Source: Rubripirellula sp.
Lineage (GTDB): Bacteria; Planctomycetota; Planctomycetia; Pirellulales; Pirellulaceae
Assembly: GCA_029245125.1 (NCBI GenBank)
Contig: JAQWPZ010000167.1
Coordinates: 1 to 38,915 of the forward strand
Length of the DNA: 38,915 nt
Reading direction: 5' to 3'
In this document: one piece after another, positions 27,722 to 37,020 of the stretch
Layout of the letters: the number at the start of each line of letters is the position of its first letter
Numbering within the stretch: position 1 is the first letter of the stretch
Made by a program: the position numbers and the translations under genes
The notes under the pieces: generated by a model
Told to the model about the DNA's origin: nothing
Databases searched by the model: none
What the model saw: only the letters and a program-made list of their open reading frames with translations

Positions 27722-27836
27722 GCAACCAAGTTTCGATGCGTTCCTTGCAGATCACACTTATTGACATCGCAACTTGCAATCGAGATGTATCAAGAGCAAG
27801 AATCATCGCGGTACACGATCTTCGTCGAGCCATACC

Positions 27837-28748
27837 ATGCCGTTGACCGAACAGGCCGAAATTTTCCTCCGAGCACGGGCAACCACAAACCAGCCGCCAT
27901 GGCATGAATTGCCACCGCGACAAGCGCGGCTACTGTTCGAAAGCATGACCGATCATCTTGGCGAGTCACCATCAATACGTCGGGTCAAGGATCACACGAT
28001 AGACAAAACGGTCCCGATACGTGTTTTTTCTGATTGTGAATCACCCAGGCCGGCTGTGATGTACTTTCACGGTGGCGGATGGGTCTTGGGAAATATTCGA
28101 ACCCACGATGCACTCTGCCGACGAATTGCGAAAACCTCTGGCTGTGTGGTGATCGCGGTTGAATACAGACTGTCGCCCGAACACCCGTATCCAACGCCTC
28201 TGCAAGATTGCATCCAAGCGACTCGATACGTTGCCGAAAACCCTGAACAGCTAGGCGTGCTGCCGGGAAAATTCGCATTGGCGGGTGATAGTGCTGGCGG
28301 TAATTTGGCGGCGGCCGTCGCTTTGCATTGCCGAGATGAGGGCGGACCAACAGTGGACCTGCAAGTCCTTCTCTATCCGGTAATCGAACCGAATTTTGAC
28401 ACCACTTCCTACCACCAATTTGCCGATGAGTATGGACTGACTCGCACCACGATGCAGTGGTTCTGGCGGCAATACCTCGGAAATCAAATTGCCTCGCAGA
28501 TGGCCGCACCGAGCCAAGCCAAATCACTTACCGGATTACCCGCAACGCACGTCATCACCGCCGAATACGATGTCCTGCGAGACGAAGGGGAGTCATTCGC
28601 CAGCAAACTCCTGCACGCGGGTGTTCCAACCACCCTGCAACGATACGAAGGCAATTTACACGGTTTTGTTCACCTCGCTGGAGCCTTTGATGATGGGCTC
28701 CGCGCGACGGACGAACTTGCTCAAGTCATTAAGACTCACCTCCGCTAA
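27837..28748 (+). CDS. Alpha/beta hydrolase, hormone-sensitive-lipase-type esterase
   Basis: 303 aa from the ATG at 27837 (an ATG at 27774 gives 21 more, unlikely residues). HSL-family features: oxyanion-hole motif HGGG at 78-81, nucleophile elbow GDSAGG with Ser152, acid Asp245 in AEYDVLRDEG, and His275 in NLHGF. SPEHPYP about residue 113 is also typical of this group. No signal peptide, so cytoplasmic. It hydrolyses short-chain esters, possibly acetyl groups from sugars. It follows the ThiF-like gene on the same strand after 115 bp; a functional link is not apparent. Confidence 0.93.
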   Translation: MPLTEQAEIFLRARATTNQPPWHELPPRQARLLFESMTDHLGESPSIRRVKDHTIDKTVPIRVFSDCESPRPAVMYFHGGGWVLGNIRTHDALCRRIAKTSGCVVIAVEYRLSPEHPYPTPLQDCIQATRYVAENPEQLGVLPGKFALAGDSAGGNLAAAVALHCRDEGGPTVDLQVLLYPVIEPNFDTTSYHQFADEYGLTRTTMQWFWRQYLGNQIASQMAAPSQAKSLTGLPATHVITAEYDVLRDEGESFASKLLHAGVPTTLQRYEGNLHGFVHLAGAFDDGLRATDELAQVIKTHLR

Positions 28749-29002
28749 ACACTCACTCAGGCTCACAAGTCCACACGCCATCGCAGTCCACCCTTGACGC
28801 ACCATGCCACAGTGTGAATCGGCAACCGCGTCGTGGTACAGACCCAGCGAATCAACGCATCTGCGATTTCAGATTGGGGCACGAAATCGCCATCCGACTT
28901 TTACCGAGTGTTCGGGCTTTCCACTTGATTCCGCCACCCGACGGACGAATGACTGGGATATGATGAGAGGGTTTGCCCGCTACCTCCTGCTTTCGACATG
29001 CA

Positions 29003-32000
29003 ATGATTCGCCTGATCAGCATTGGATTTCTTCTGGCCTTTGCAGCCAACTCGATTTCTGCGCAAACACCTTGGCAAGCTGGTTTTTCGCGGGTCGATGT
29101 GACACCGACTGAACCGGTCCGCATGTCCGGCTACGGCAGTCGTGACCATGCCAGCGAAGGAATTGACACGCCGCTCTATGTTCGCGCGATCGCGCTGAGA
29201 CATCAGACCGATCGCGGAACCACAGTCTTACTCGCGGTCGACAACATTGGGCTGCCGGGGACGATGACTCGTGAGATTGCCCGCCAGCTTCAACAATCCC
29301 ATGGACTGTCGCGCGAACAAATTGTCTTCTGCAGCACCCACACACATTGCGGTCCTGATCTCGTTTCTGAACTGAGCAACATTTTTGCCACACCATTAAG
29401 TCAGCAAGAACAAGAAGCCGGCATTCGCTATCGCCAACAACTAGTCAAAGGTATCCTGCAAGCGGTCGATGATTCGATCAAAAAACTCGCAGCCGTTCAC
29501 CTGCATTACGCCGTGGGGGAGGCAAAATTCGCTGCCAACCGCCGAGTGTTGACGAACGGTCGCTGGAGCGGCTTTGGGTTGCAAGCCGATGGCCCCGTCG
29601 ATCATTCCGTCCCCACATTACGGGTCACCGGAATCGATGGCAAAATCCGAGGCGTTGTTTTCAACTATGCCTGTCACTGCACCACCTTGGGCGGAAATCA
29701 TTACCGCATCAACGGTGACTGGGCGGGATACGCGACGATGCAACTGGAATCCAAGTACCCCGATGCTGTCGCCCTGTGCACCATCGGTTGTGGAGCAGAT
29801 GCGAACCCAAATCCGCGCGGCACTTTGGATGCGACAAAGATTCATGGCCGCACCTTATCGGCAGAGGTCATTCGCATATTGGAAGGCGAAATGGGGGTCA
29901 TCGATCAGCCCCTCGATGCACGGTTCGATTATGCGGCCGCGTCATTTGAATTGCCGACCCAAGAAGAACTGGAGAGCAAACTTAATATCGGCGACGTGCA
30001 AACACGACGACATGCCGAACAAATGCTCGACGTGCTGAAACAACACGGGCGGCTACCAGCCACTTACCCCATTCCCCTTCAAACCTGGCAATTTGGTAAT
30101 CAATTGACCATGGTCTTTCTGGGCGGTGAGGTCGTCGTCGATTACGCACTCAGGCTGAAGAAAGAACTTGATGACCCAAAATTATGGGTCACCGCGTACG
30201 CAAATGATGTGTTGGGATACATCGCAAGTGAAAGGATGCGTGCCGAAGGTGGTTATGAGTACGACCGCAGTGGCATCTATTACAACTTGCCAGGACCATG
30301 GACTGGTGGGACAGAGGATCTGCTGGTTTCACGGATCCATGAAGTCCTGCGTTCACGCGGACGAAGCCAACCAACACCCGCTGAGCAATCGCTCGGCATG
30401 TTTCAATTGACCGACGGTTATCAAATCGAATTGATTGCTGCTGAGCCGCTAGTGGAGGATCCCATCAACATGGCATTCGACCAACGTGGCCGCTTATGGG
30501 TTGTCGAAATGGGCGACTATCCCGAAGGTCAAAATGGTGGACGTATCAAAGTCCTCGTTGACCAAAATCAGGACGGGCAATTCGACACCGCCACGACATT
30601 TCTGGACGACCTATCGTTTCCAACGGGTGTTTTTCCTTGGCGAGATGGAGTCCTGATCAGTTCCGCACCCGACATCCTCTTTGCTCGCGACCTCGACGGA
30701 GATGATCGGGCGGATGAGGTCAAGAAACTGTATTCCGGTTTTCGCTTGGCCAATCCCCAACATCGGATCAGTGGATTCAGCTATGGACTGGATCACTCTC
30801 TGCACCTGTCCAGCGGAGACAACTTAGGTGAGCTCACCAGTATTAAAACGGGCGATGTCATCAACGCCTCGGGGCATGACGTGCAGCTCTGGCCGGATTC
30901 TGGCCGATTCGCGGTAACAAGTGGACGGACCCAATTCATCCGCAGCCGAAACGATTGGGGCCAGTGGTTCGGTAATGACAACTCGCGGCCGATGTATCAC
31001 TTTCCGATCGATGATGCTTATCTGGGCCGCAACGATGCGGTGAAGGTATTGGGTGGATCCCAGCAATTATTTAACCCACCCGTGGCACCGCCGATATTTC
31101 CGAGGACGGCTGCGACCGAAAGATTCAATGACCTATTTGCGGCGAACCGGTTCACCTCCGCTTGCAGCGCGATCGTCGCTCGTTCCCCCGAATTCGCCGT
31201 CGATAACAAGCATGACGTCGCGTTCATTTGCGAACCAGTCCACAACCTGGTGCATCGAACGATGCTGGTTCCCGATGGCTCAAGCTATCGAGCCGTCCGT
31301 TCAACATCCGAGCAGCGAAACGAATTCCTTACCTCTGCCGATCCTTGGTTTCGCCCGGCACGGGTGTTGATTGGCCCCGACGGGCACCTCTACATCGCCG
31401 ACATGTACCGCGAGACGATCGAACACCCCCAATGGATACCTGATGCCTGGCAAGCACAGCTCGATCTGAGGGCGGGTGCAGACCGAGGCCGACTGTATCG
31501 CGTTTCAAAGATCAATGGATCTTCCGTCACCCGAGATATCAGGGGTGATGCGACGACCAAGCAACTAGTCGATGCGTTGCGTTCTCCGATAGGTCCAACC
31601 CGCGATCTCGCCCAGCAGTGGCTCCTCGAACGCAACGACCCCATCGCTTGGCCACTGCTGAAATCACTTACCAAAGAAGCCAACACTCCACACGCTCAGG
31701 TCCACGCGTTATCGATCTTGAATTTCAAAAACAAGTTAGACAGATCGCTGCTGATCTCTGCTTTACAATCGGATCATTCCGGTGTTCTGATTACGGCGAT
31801 TCGATTGGCAGAACCACGCATCGATTCGGCTGATACAAAGCAAATCCTGCAGCAACTTGAACCTCTCGCTTCGCACTCCGATCCGCAGGTTCGCTTGCAG
31901 GTCGCACTTACACTCGGCCAATCAAACGACGCCCGAGCCGCCAAGACGTTGCTCACACTTGTACGCAACGGCGATTTGGATCGATGGTTGATTCAAGCCA

Positions 32001-33160
32001 TCAGTTCATCAGCAGGATTGCACGCAACAGCCATCCTTGATGATTTGTTTTCCGAAGCACATGCCGAAAATTTGGCAACGGTTCCCGCAGCACTGGTGAC
32101 CGATTTATTGAGCACAGCAGAAGCCCGCGGGGTCAATGTGGCAACACGCTACGGCAAGTTATTCGCCACGACCAAAATTGACATCCCGCAGCAATTGCAA
32201 CTGGCTGCCTGTTTCACCAATGCACTGAAGGAACGGCCTGCATCACAGCATCCCCTACATGAGCAACTGCAACCACTCTACGAACAGGCGAAGCGTTGGA
32301 TCAAAGATTCTGATCGCGATGAATCGCACCGCCAAGCCGCTTTGAATCTGGTGGGGACCGGCATCGGTGAGAAAGAAGAAGAAAGGCAACTGCTGCTCGA
32401 CTTGGTATCGCCTCAAACACCATTGGTTTTGCAACAGAATGCGATTGACCGATTATCGCGACTGGGTGACACCAGCACGTGCGTGGCGTTTGTCGACCGC
32501 TGGGAATCAATGTCTGACTCGGTCCGCAGCCAATGTGTCGGACAGATCTTGCAGCGAAGAAATTGGATCGAAATCTTATTGGATGCGTTGGAGCAGGGGA
32601 CCATTCAAGCTGCGGATCTATCACCCGCTGCGAGACAACAGTTAACGCAAACTGGATCACGATCGATGCGTGTGAAAGCAAGTCGCTTAGTCGCCACCAA
32701 CGAATCACTCGGAAAACGTGAACTCATCAACCATTACCGCGACCAGATGGGGAACCGTGGTGACAGAACGAGGGGAGCCAAATTATTCCAACAACACTGC
32801 GCCGTGTGCCATGTCGCAAAAGACCAAACGACTGCGGTCGGAGCAAGTCTTCAGAATCTTACCGATCGGAGCGTGGCGACTTTGTTAACCGCCATCTTGG
32901 ATCCCAATCGAGCCATTTCCCCACAGTATCAAAGTTATCTGGTACGCACCCAGGACGATCGAATCCTGATGGGCATCATCGAACAAGAAGCGGGCCAAAG
33001 CATCACGCTTGCACACGCTGACGGCAGACGAACAACCCTGCGTCGTGATCAGATCACTGAACTGAAGAACTCTGGTACCTCGTTGATGCCGGAGGGTCTC
33101 CAAGACACCCTGCCACCACACGCTATGCGAGACTTGATTGAATACTTACAAAATCAATAG
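29003..33160 (+). CDS. Giant exported protein: ceramidase-like + PVC dehydrogenase + HEAT + cytochrome c
   Basis: 1385 aa from the ATG at 29003 with a clear signal peptide (to ANSISA); a TTG at 28973 would add ten residues. Residues 25-460 resemble the neutral/alkaline ceramidase N-domain: GFSRVDVTPTEPV, THTHCGP (112-118) and NYACHCTT (His225) match its zinc ligands, but the nucleophile motif GDVSPN of ceramidases reads ADANPN (265-270), with Asn268 in place of Ser. From 466 a PVC-type membrane-bound dehydrogenase/NHL beta-propeller begins (YQIELIAAEPLVEDP, FDQRGRLWVVEMGDYP, GLDHSLHLSSGDN, DGHLYIADMYRE). About 850-1200 is HEAT-like helical repeats. The C-terminus is a cytochrome c/heme-binding domain with C1266-A-V-C-H1270. 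It probably oxidises a sugar or related compound and passes electrons to its own heme. Confidence 0.88.
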   Translation: MIRLISIGFLLAFAANSISAQTPWQAGFSRVDVTPTEPVRMSGYGSRDHASEGIDTPLYVRAIALRHQTDRGTTVLLAVDNIGLPGTMTREIARQLQQSHGLSREQIVFCSTHTHCGPDLVSELSNIFATPLSQQEQEAGIRYRQQLVKGILQAVDDSIKKLAAVHLHYAVGEAKFAANRRVLTNGRWSGFGLQADGPVDHSVPTLRVTGIDGKIRGVVFNYACHCTTLGGNHYRINGDWAGYATMQLESKYPDAVALCTIGCGADANPNPRGTLDATKIHGRTLSAEVIRILEGEMGVIDQPLDARFDYAAASFELPTQEELESKLNIGDVQTRRHAEQMLDVLKQHGRLPATYPIPLQTWQFGNQLTMVFLGGEVVVDYALRLKKELDDPKLWVTAYANDVLGYIASERMRAEGGYEYDRSGIYYNLPGPWTGGTEDLLVSRIHEVLRSRGRSQPTPAEQSLGMFQLTDGYQIELIAAEPLVEDPINMAFDQRGRLWVVEMGDYPEGQNGGRIKVLVDQNQDGQFDTATTFLDDLSFPTGVFPWRDGVLISSAPDILFARDLDGDDRADEVKKLYSGFRLANPQHRISGFSYGLDHSLHLSSGDNLGELTSIKTGDVINASGHDVQLWPDSGRFAVTSGRTQFIRSRNDWGQWFGNDNSRPMYHFPIDDAYLGRNDAVKVLGGSQQLFNPPVAPPIFPRTAATERFNDLFAANRFTSACSAIVARSPEFAVDNKHDVAFICEPVHNLVHRTMLVPDGSSYRAVRSTSEQRNEFLTSADPWFRPARVLIGPDGHLYIADMYRETIEHPQWIPDAWQAQLDLRAGADRGRLYRVSKINGSSVTRDIRGDATTKQLVDALRSPIGPTRDLAQQWLLERNDPIAWPLLKSLTKEANTPHAQVHALSILNFKNKLDRSLLISALQSDHSGVLITAIRLAEPRIDSADTKQILQQLEPLASHSDPQVRLQVALTLGQSNDARAAKTLLTLVRNGDLDRWLIQAISSSAGLHATAILDDLFSEAHAENLATVPAALVTDLLSTAEARGVNVATRYGKLFATTKIDIPQQLQLAACFTNALKERPASQHPLHEQLQPLYEQAKRWIKDSDRDESHRQAALNLVGTGIGEKEEERQLLLDLVSPQTPLVLQQNAIDRLSRLGDTSTCVAFVDRWESMSDSVRSQCVGQILQRRNWIEILLDALEQGTIQAADLSPAARQQLTQTGSRSMRVKASRLVATNESLGKRELINHYRDQMGNRGDRTRGAKLFQQHCAVCHVAKDQTTAVGASLQNLTDRSVATLLTAILDPNRAISPQYQSYLVRTQDDRILMGIIEQEAGQSITLAHADGRRTTLRRDQITELKNSGTSLMPEGLQDTLPPHAMRDLIEYLQNQ

Positions 33161-33355
33161 ATGCCCCTTCTTGAACATGCCTTCACAATTCACCGTACCA
33201 GACACGCACCAGATCGGCCGCAATCATCATGGTTCTCAGCGAAGACAATTCTCGCCCGCTGAAAATTGAACGGACGTTTCTGCGTTGCTGAATCTTCACC
33301 GTTGCCCTCTGGTGTACTCGATTGATTTTTCTCCATCTAACTCCCGAAGCCTGCC

Positions 33356-34363
33356 ATGAAACCACAATCAGCTCTTCGCCGTCGTGAACTCCTGACCTAC
33401 GCTGCATTTGGAAGCGCCGCTCTGGCGGCCTCGGGCAATCAATCCACTTCAGCAGCCGATCAGCCTGTGACGAAGCAGCCGAAGTACGCGATGAAAAAGT
33501 CGATCAACCTGTGGGCGTTTCCCTATCCAGACAAGATGTCGCTGGAGCAGTGTTTACAAACAGCCAAGGACGCGGGCTTTGACGGCATCGAACTGAATTA
33601 CGATCTGGAAAGTGATCTGTCCCCCAACTCGGGCACCAAGGAATTCACCCAGATCCGACAACTGGCCGACAAAATTGGGATCGAGATCAGCGGGGTCTGT
33701 TCGTTTCTGTTTTGGCCCTATCCGCTGACCAGCAATGATCCGGCGGAACGAGTCCGCGGAATGGAACTCGCCGCTCAAATGACGCAAGCAGCTCACGATC
33801 TGGGCACCAACAATCTGCTCGTCGTTCCCGGTGCCGTCCACATGCCTTGGCGCGAGGATCACGATCCGACTCCCAACGATGTTTGTGAACGGAGGGCAAA
33901 AGAAGCGATCGGCAAATTGCTTCCCTTAGCCGAGAAGCTAAAAGTCTCGTTGAACATGGAAAACATCTTCTTCAACGGGTTCCTGCTTTCTCCGATGGAA
34001 ATGAACGATTTCGTCGATAGCTTTCAAAGCGAGTACGTGAACGTTCACTTCGATACCGGCAACATCATGGAATACCAGTTTCCCGAACATTGGATTCCGA
34101 TCCTGGGTAAGCGAATCAGAAATGTCCACCTCAAAGAGTTCACCAAAAAGGGGACCGATCATTCACTCGAAGCATTTCGGCCGCTACTCGATGGAACCAC
34201 CAACTGGCCGGCGGTTTTGGAAGCCTTTGATGGAATCAACTATGACGGCTATCTGACGTTCGAATACTTTCACCCCTACGCTCATTTCCCCGAAGCACTG
34301 ATCTACCAAACTGCCGATTCGTTGGATCGCATGCTCGGCGTCAAACCCTCCAAGGTCTTGTAA
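33356..34363 (+). CDS. Tat-exported sugar phosphate isomerase/epimerase-like protein
   Basis: 335 aa. The N-terminus has a twin-arginine signal (LRRRELLTYAAFGSAALAA). The mature part is a xylose-isomerase-like TIM barrel: SINLWAFPYP, DGIELNYD with the usual acidic residue after the first strand, NLLVVPG, NMENIFFNGFLLS, VNVHFDTGNIM and IRNVHLKEF, ending with GYLTFEYF. These Glu, His and Asp positions form a metal site in the family. Export by Tat and location just downstream (195 bp) of the dehydrogenase/cytochrome protein suggest a joint role in periplasmic sugar conversion. Planctomycetes carry many paralogues; the substrate is unknown. Confidence 0.9.
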   Translation: MKPQSALRRRELLTYAAFGSAALAASGNQSTSAADQPVTKQPKYAMKKSINLWAFPYPDKMSLEQCLQTAKDAGFDGIELNYDLESDLSPNSGTKEFTQIRQLADKIGIEISGVCSFLFWPYPLTSNDPAERVRGMELAAQMTQAAHDLGTNNLLVVPGAVHMPWREDHDPTPNDVCERRAKEAIGKLLPLAEKLKVSLNMENIFFNGFLLSPMEMNDFVDSFQSEYVNVHFDTGNIMEYQFPEHWIPILGKRIRNVHLKEFTKKGTDHSLEAFRPLLDGTTNWPAVLEAFDGINYDGYLTFEYFHPYAHFPEALIYQTADSLDRMLGVKPSKVL

Positions 34364-34439
34364 ACGCAAGGTCCAAGAAAAGCCTGCTCGTAAAGCAGCA
34401 AGGTCGTGGAAAAACCAGTTCTCGCCAAACGCGTTCACC

Positions 34440-34467
34440 TTGACATATGACTGTCTTTTTGTACAGT
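34440..34467 (+). promoter_or_regulatory. Candidate sigma70 promoter overlapped by a LexA-like box
   Basis: TTGACA (34440-34445) and TACAGT (34462-34467) are separated by 16 bp. Between and overlapping them, CTGTCTTTTTGTACAG (34451-34466) has the form CTGT-N8-ACAG of the E. coli-type LexA operator. A repressor bound there would cover the -10 element. The nearest good gene downstream on this strand is the RecQ-like helicase, 360 bp away. The LexA motif used by this organism is not known from the window. Confidence 0.45.
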
Positions 34468-34637
34468 ACCTGGAGATGCGTTGAACTAGCGATTAGAAAA
34501 ATGGACCGCGAGATAATCTCAGCCGGGGAATTCATGAACAGACGGGGAAAATAGCTACTGAGGGCACAAAGGCCACAGCGTAATTCGTTCGATGGCATGC
34601 CGAAGGCCGGTGCCAAACTGTGTCGTCAACTCACCGT

Positions 34638-34720
34638 CAGTTACACCTCCGCCAGTTACACCTCCGTCAGTTACACCTCCGCCAGTTACACCTCCGCCAG
34701 TTACACCTCCGCCAGTTACA
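34638..34720. repeat. 15-bp tandem repeat, about 5.5 copies
   Basis: Unit cagttacacctccgc, starting at 34638, 34653, 34668, 34683, 34698 and 34713 (last one incomplete). Only the second copy differs, with a final t. The array ends about 107 bp before the RecQ-like start. Confidence 0.95.
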
Positions 34721-34826
34721 AACCGACCAGATATCAAAACAGGTCGTCCAAAGGAGCAAGCCGCCTGTTGCTTGCATTCACGGAACCGCTTTCATCGAAG
34801 CGGTCACTCAATCAAGGAGTTCAAGG

Positions 34827-36767
34827 ATGGCGAAATCACCGACCATGGAAGGCGTACTGGGCGATCCGACCGAGGTGCTGAAGAATCAGTTTGGATTAGA
34901 TCACTTCTTGGATGGTCAACACGCAGTGGTTGAACGTTTGTTGTCGGGAAAAAATGTGGCGGCGGTCTTTCCGACCGGTGGTGGCAAGAGCCTTTGTTAC
35001 CAACTGCCCAGCCAGATGCTGCCGGGCACCACGGTGGTAGTTTCGCCATTGATCGCGTTGATGAAAGATCAATGCGACTCACTAAAACGCCGTGGCATCG
35101 CGGCGGCGCGACTCGACTCAACACTGACCGGCCAAGCGTTCGCAGAAACGATGGCGGGTATTCGCGACGGATCAACCAAGCTGCTGTACGTCGCGCCGGA
35201 ACGTTTTTTCAATGAGCGATTCTTGGCTTCCCTAGGGAAATTACGCATCTCGCTGTTTGCCATCGACGAAGCTCACTGCATTAGCCAATGGGGTCACAAT
35301 TTCCGACCGGATTATTTAAAACTGGCCGAACTCTGCAAACGATTAGAGGTCGAACGTGTCTTAGCGCTGACCGCCACCGCCACACCAACGGTCCTCAGTG
35401 ACATTCGCGACGCATTCCAAATCGAACCCGAAGATGCGATTCGAACACGATTTCATCGACCGAACCTGCACCTTCGCAGCACACTGATCACGAATGACGA
35501 TCCCTATCCAACGCTGCTAGATCGACTTCGCGACCGGCCGGACGGTTCGACACTTGTCTATGTCACTTTGCAACGCACGGCCGAAGAGGTCGCCGAACAA
35601 TTGTCGGCCGATGGCATCGATGCGACCGCCTATCACGCCGGAATGAAGCCGGAAGATCGTGAAAAAATTCAACAAGATTTCCTGGCTTCCGATTCATCCG
35701 TCGTCGTTGCGACGATTGCCTTCGGCATGGGGATCGACAAACCAAACATCCGCTATGTTTATCACTTCAACCCTCCAAAATCACTCGAATCTTACGCTCA
35801 AGAAATCGGCCGAGCCGGGCGTGATGGCCAAGAATCAACCTGTGAAATGCTGCTCGTTCCCGGTGATCGAATTGTTCTCGAAAACTTTGTCTATGGCGAC
35901 ACACCATCGAGACATGCGGTCGCTCGGATGATCGAAGTCGTTGCCGGACAAAGTGATCCATTCCACATTTCGCATTACCGGTTGTCCAACGAAACCGACA
36001 TCCGTGTGCTGGTGTTGCGAACCTTACTGACCTATCTCGAACTTGATGGATACCTCAAAGCGACCTCACCCCGGTACGACACTTATCGGGTAAAGCCGTT
36101 CGTCACGTCTGAACATATCCTGAAGCACTTTGACGGCGAGCGACGTGAATTTATCGCTGGGTTATTAGCAACACTGACCAAATCTCGTACTTGGTTCCAC
36201 TTGAACATGGTGTTGGCCACCCAAAAACTGGGGGTCGAACGCGAACGGATTGTTCGCGCGATCGAGTATATGAGTGAACAAAACTGGATCGAAGTACAAG
36301 TTTCTGATCTGGTTCACGGCTACCGCTGGCAGCGCCGAATCGAAGATTCCAAGACCCTCGCGGATGACCTGTACGAACGGCTGACTAAGCGAGAACAGTC
36401 GGAGGTTCACCGGATCGACGAGGTCTTGAATCTGACAACGGCTCAGCACTGCCAATCGGCCACCCTCGCTCACCACTTTGGTGAGTCGCTCGATGCCGAT
36501 TGCGGCCAATGCAGTCACTGCGTCGGGGAAGGCCCCTGGGAAATCAACGAACTGACCAATCGACCAATTGGTACTTCGGCTCGCAAGATGATGGATGAGG
36601 TTGCACGGGAGTATCCCGACCGCTTTACAACGACTCGCGACAAAGCAAGATTCCTTTGTGGCTTGTCCTCTCCCGGCATGGTTCGCGCCCGCCTGACCCG
36701 GCATGCCAGCTTTGGGGTCTGTGAGCGAGTCCCATTCGCATCCGTCCTCGAACAACTACAGTCGTAA
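34827..36767 (+). CDS. RecQ-family ATP-dependent DNA helicase
   Basis: 646 aa from the ATG at 34827, which has AAGGAG seven bases upstream. The frame is open to 34620, but that part runs through the tandem repeats, so it is not used. Superfamily 2 helicase core: FPTGGGKSLCYQLP with Lys54, DEAH at 147-150, ALTATATP, and FGMGIDKPNIRYVYH then QEIGRAGRDG near residue 330. The zinc cluster is C542, C559, C562, C565, the same 17-3-3 spacing as E. coli RecQ, and sits in a context (HHFGE...CGQCSHC) like it. In E. coli it follows the core directly near residue 380; here about 160 winged-helix-like residues come first. About 80 residues follow the cluster. Role: recombination and repair of stalled forks. 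Confidence 0.92.
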   Translation: MAKSPTMEGVLGDPTEVLKNQFGLDHFLDGQHAVVERLLSGKNVAAVFPTGGGKSLCYQLPSQMLPGTTVVVSPLIALMKDQCDSLKRRGIAAARLDSTLTGQAFAETMAGIRDGSTKLLYVAPERFFNERFLASLGKLRISLFAIDEAHCISQWGHNFRPDYLKLAELCKRLEVERVLALTATATPTVLSDIRDAFQIEPEDAIRTRFHRPNLHLRSTLITNDDPYPTLLDRLRDRPDGSTLVYVTLQRTAEEVAEQLSADGIDATAYHAGMKPEDREKIQQDFLASDSSVVVATIAFGMGIDKPNIRYVYHFNPPKSLESYAQEIGRAGRDGQESTCEMLLVPGDRIVLENFVYGDTPSRHAVARMIEVVAGQSDPFHISHYRLSNETDIRVLVLRTLLTYLELDGYLKATSPRYDTYRVKPFVTSEHILKHFDGERREFIAGLLATLTKSRTWFHLNMVLATQKLGVERERIVRAIEYMSEQNWIEVQVSDLVHGYRWQRRIEDSKTLADDLYERLTKREQSEVHRIDEVLNLTTAQHCQSATLAHHFGESLDADCGQCSHCVGEGPWEINELTNRPIGTSARKMMDEVAREYPDRFTTTRDKARFLCGLSSPGMVRARLTRHASFGVCERVPFASVLEQLQS

Positions 36768-36790
36768 CGGTCGAATCTCCAAGGCGGTTC

Positions 36791-36838
36791 GCAGGAGCCC
36801 GTAACTCTTCGCAGGAGCCCGTAACTCTTCGCAGGAGG
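36791..36838. repeat. 20-bp tandem repeat, 2.4 copies, after RecQ
   Basis: gcaggagcccgtaactcttc occurs at 36791-36810 and 36811-36830 exactly, followed by its first eight bases. It begins 24 bp after the RecQ stop codon. Confidence 0.95.
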
Positions 36839-36948
36839 GGAGGGAATCGTACGACGAGCTTCGCAACTTGCCGCATGAGAATGGGGACATGTGGCGCGAG
36901 CCAGGATGCATGTCCGACATTTCGGCCAGAACCTGTCTCAATCAGCCC

Positions 36949-36966
36949 AAAAAACAGGCGTTTTTT
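36949..36966 (+). terminator. Weak A/T-stem hairpin with T-run
   Basis: AAAAAAC (36949-36955) pairs with GTTTTTT (36960-36966) around AGGC, and the T-run follows directly. The stem is almost all A-T, so termination would be weak. It could end RecQ transcripts, although it is 180 bp downstream of the stop. Confidence 0.3.
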
Positions 36967-36984
36967 TGATCAAATGCTGGCCCC

Positions 36985-37014
36985 TTGACGCACCCGAAAG
37001 TATCCTGCTACTGT
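36985..37014 (+). promoter_or_regulatory. Candidate promoter of tRNA-Ala
   Basis: TTGACG (36985-36990) and TACTGT (37009-37014) are 18 bp apart and would start transcription near 37021, exactly at the leader hairpin. The -10 match is poor (T, A and final T only). Confidence 0.35.
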
Positions 37015-37020
37015 CTTGAC

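Larger units (their letters stand above)
34364..34826. other. Gap of 463 bp upstream of the RecQ-like gene
   Basis: It holds a promoter/LexA-like box (34440-34467), a 17-codon frame at 34501-34554 of doubtful reality, and the 15-bp tandem array (34638-34720). Frames through the array (LHLRQ, SYTSA or VTGGG repeats) are by-products of a 15-bp period and are not called as genes. Confidence 0.55.

Noticed and set aside
34638..34720. CRISPR array
   Set aside because: Repeats are directly adjacent 15-bp units without spacers and no cas genes are present.
34555..34737. Minus-strand frame with VTGGG pentapeptide repeats
   Set aside because: The repeats follow automatically from a 15-bp tandem array with no stop codon; flanking sequence shows no protein character.
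34620..34826. N-terminal extension of RecQ with LHLRQ repeats
   Set aside because: The ATG at 34827 has a strong AAGGAG and the helicase similarity begins just after it; the extension is translated repeat DNA.
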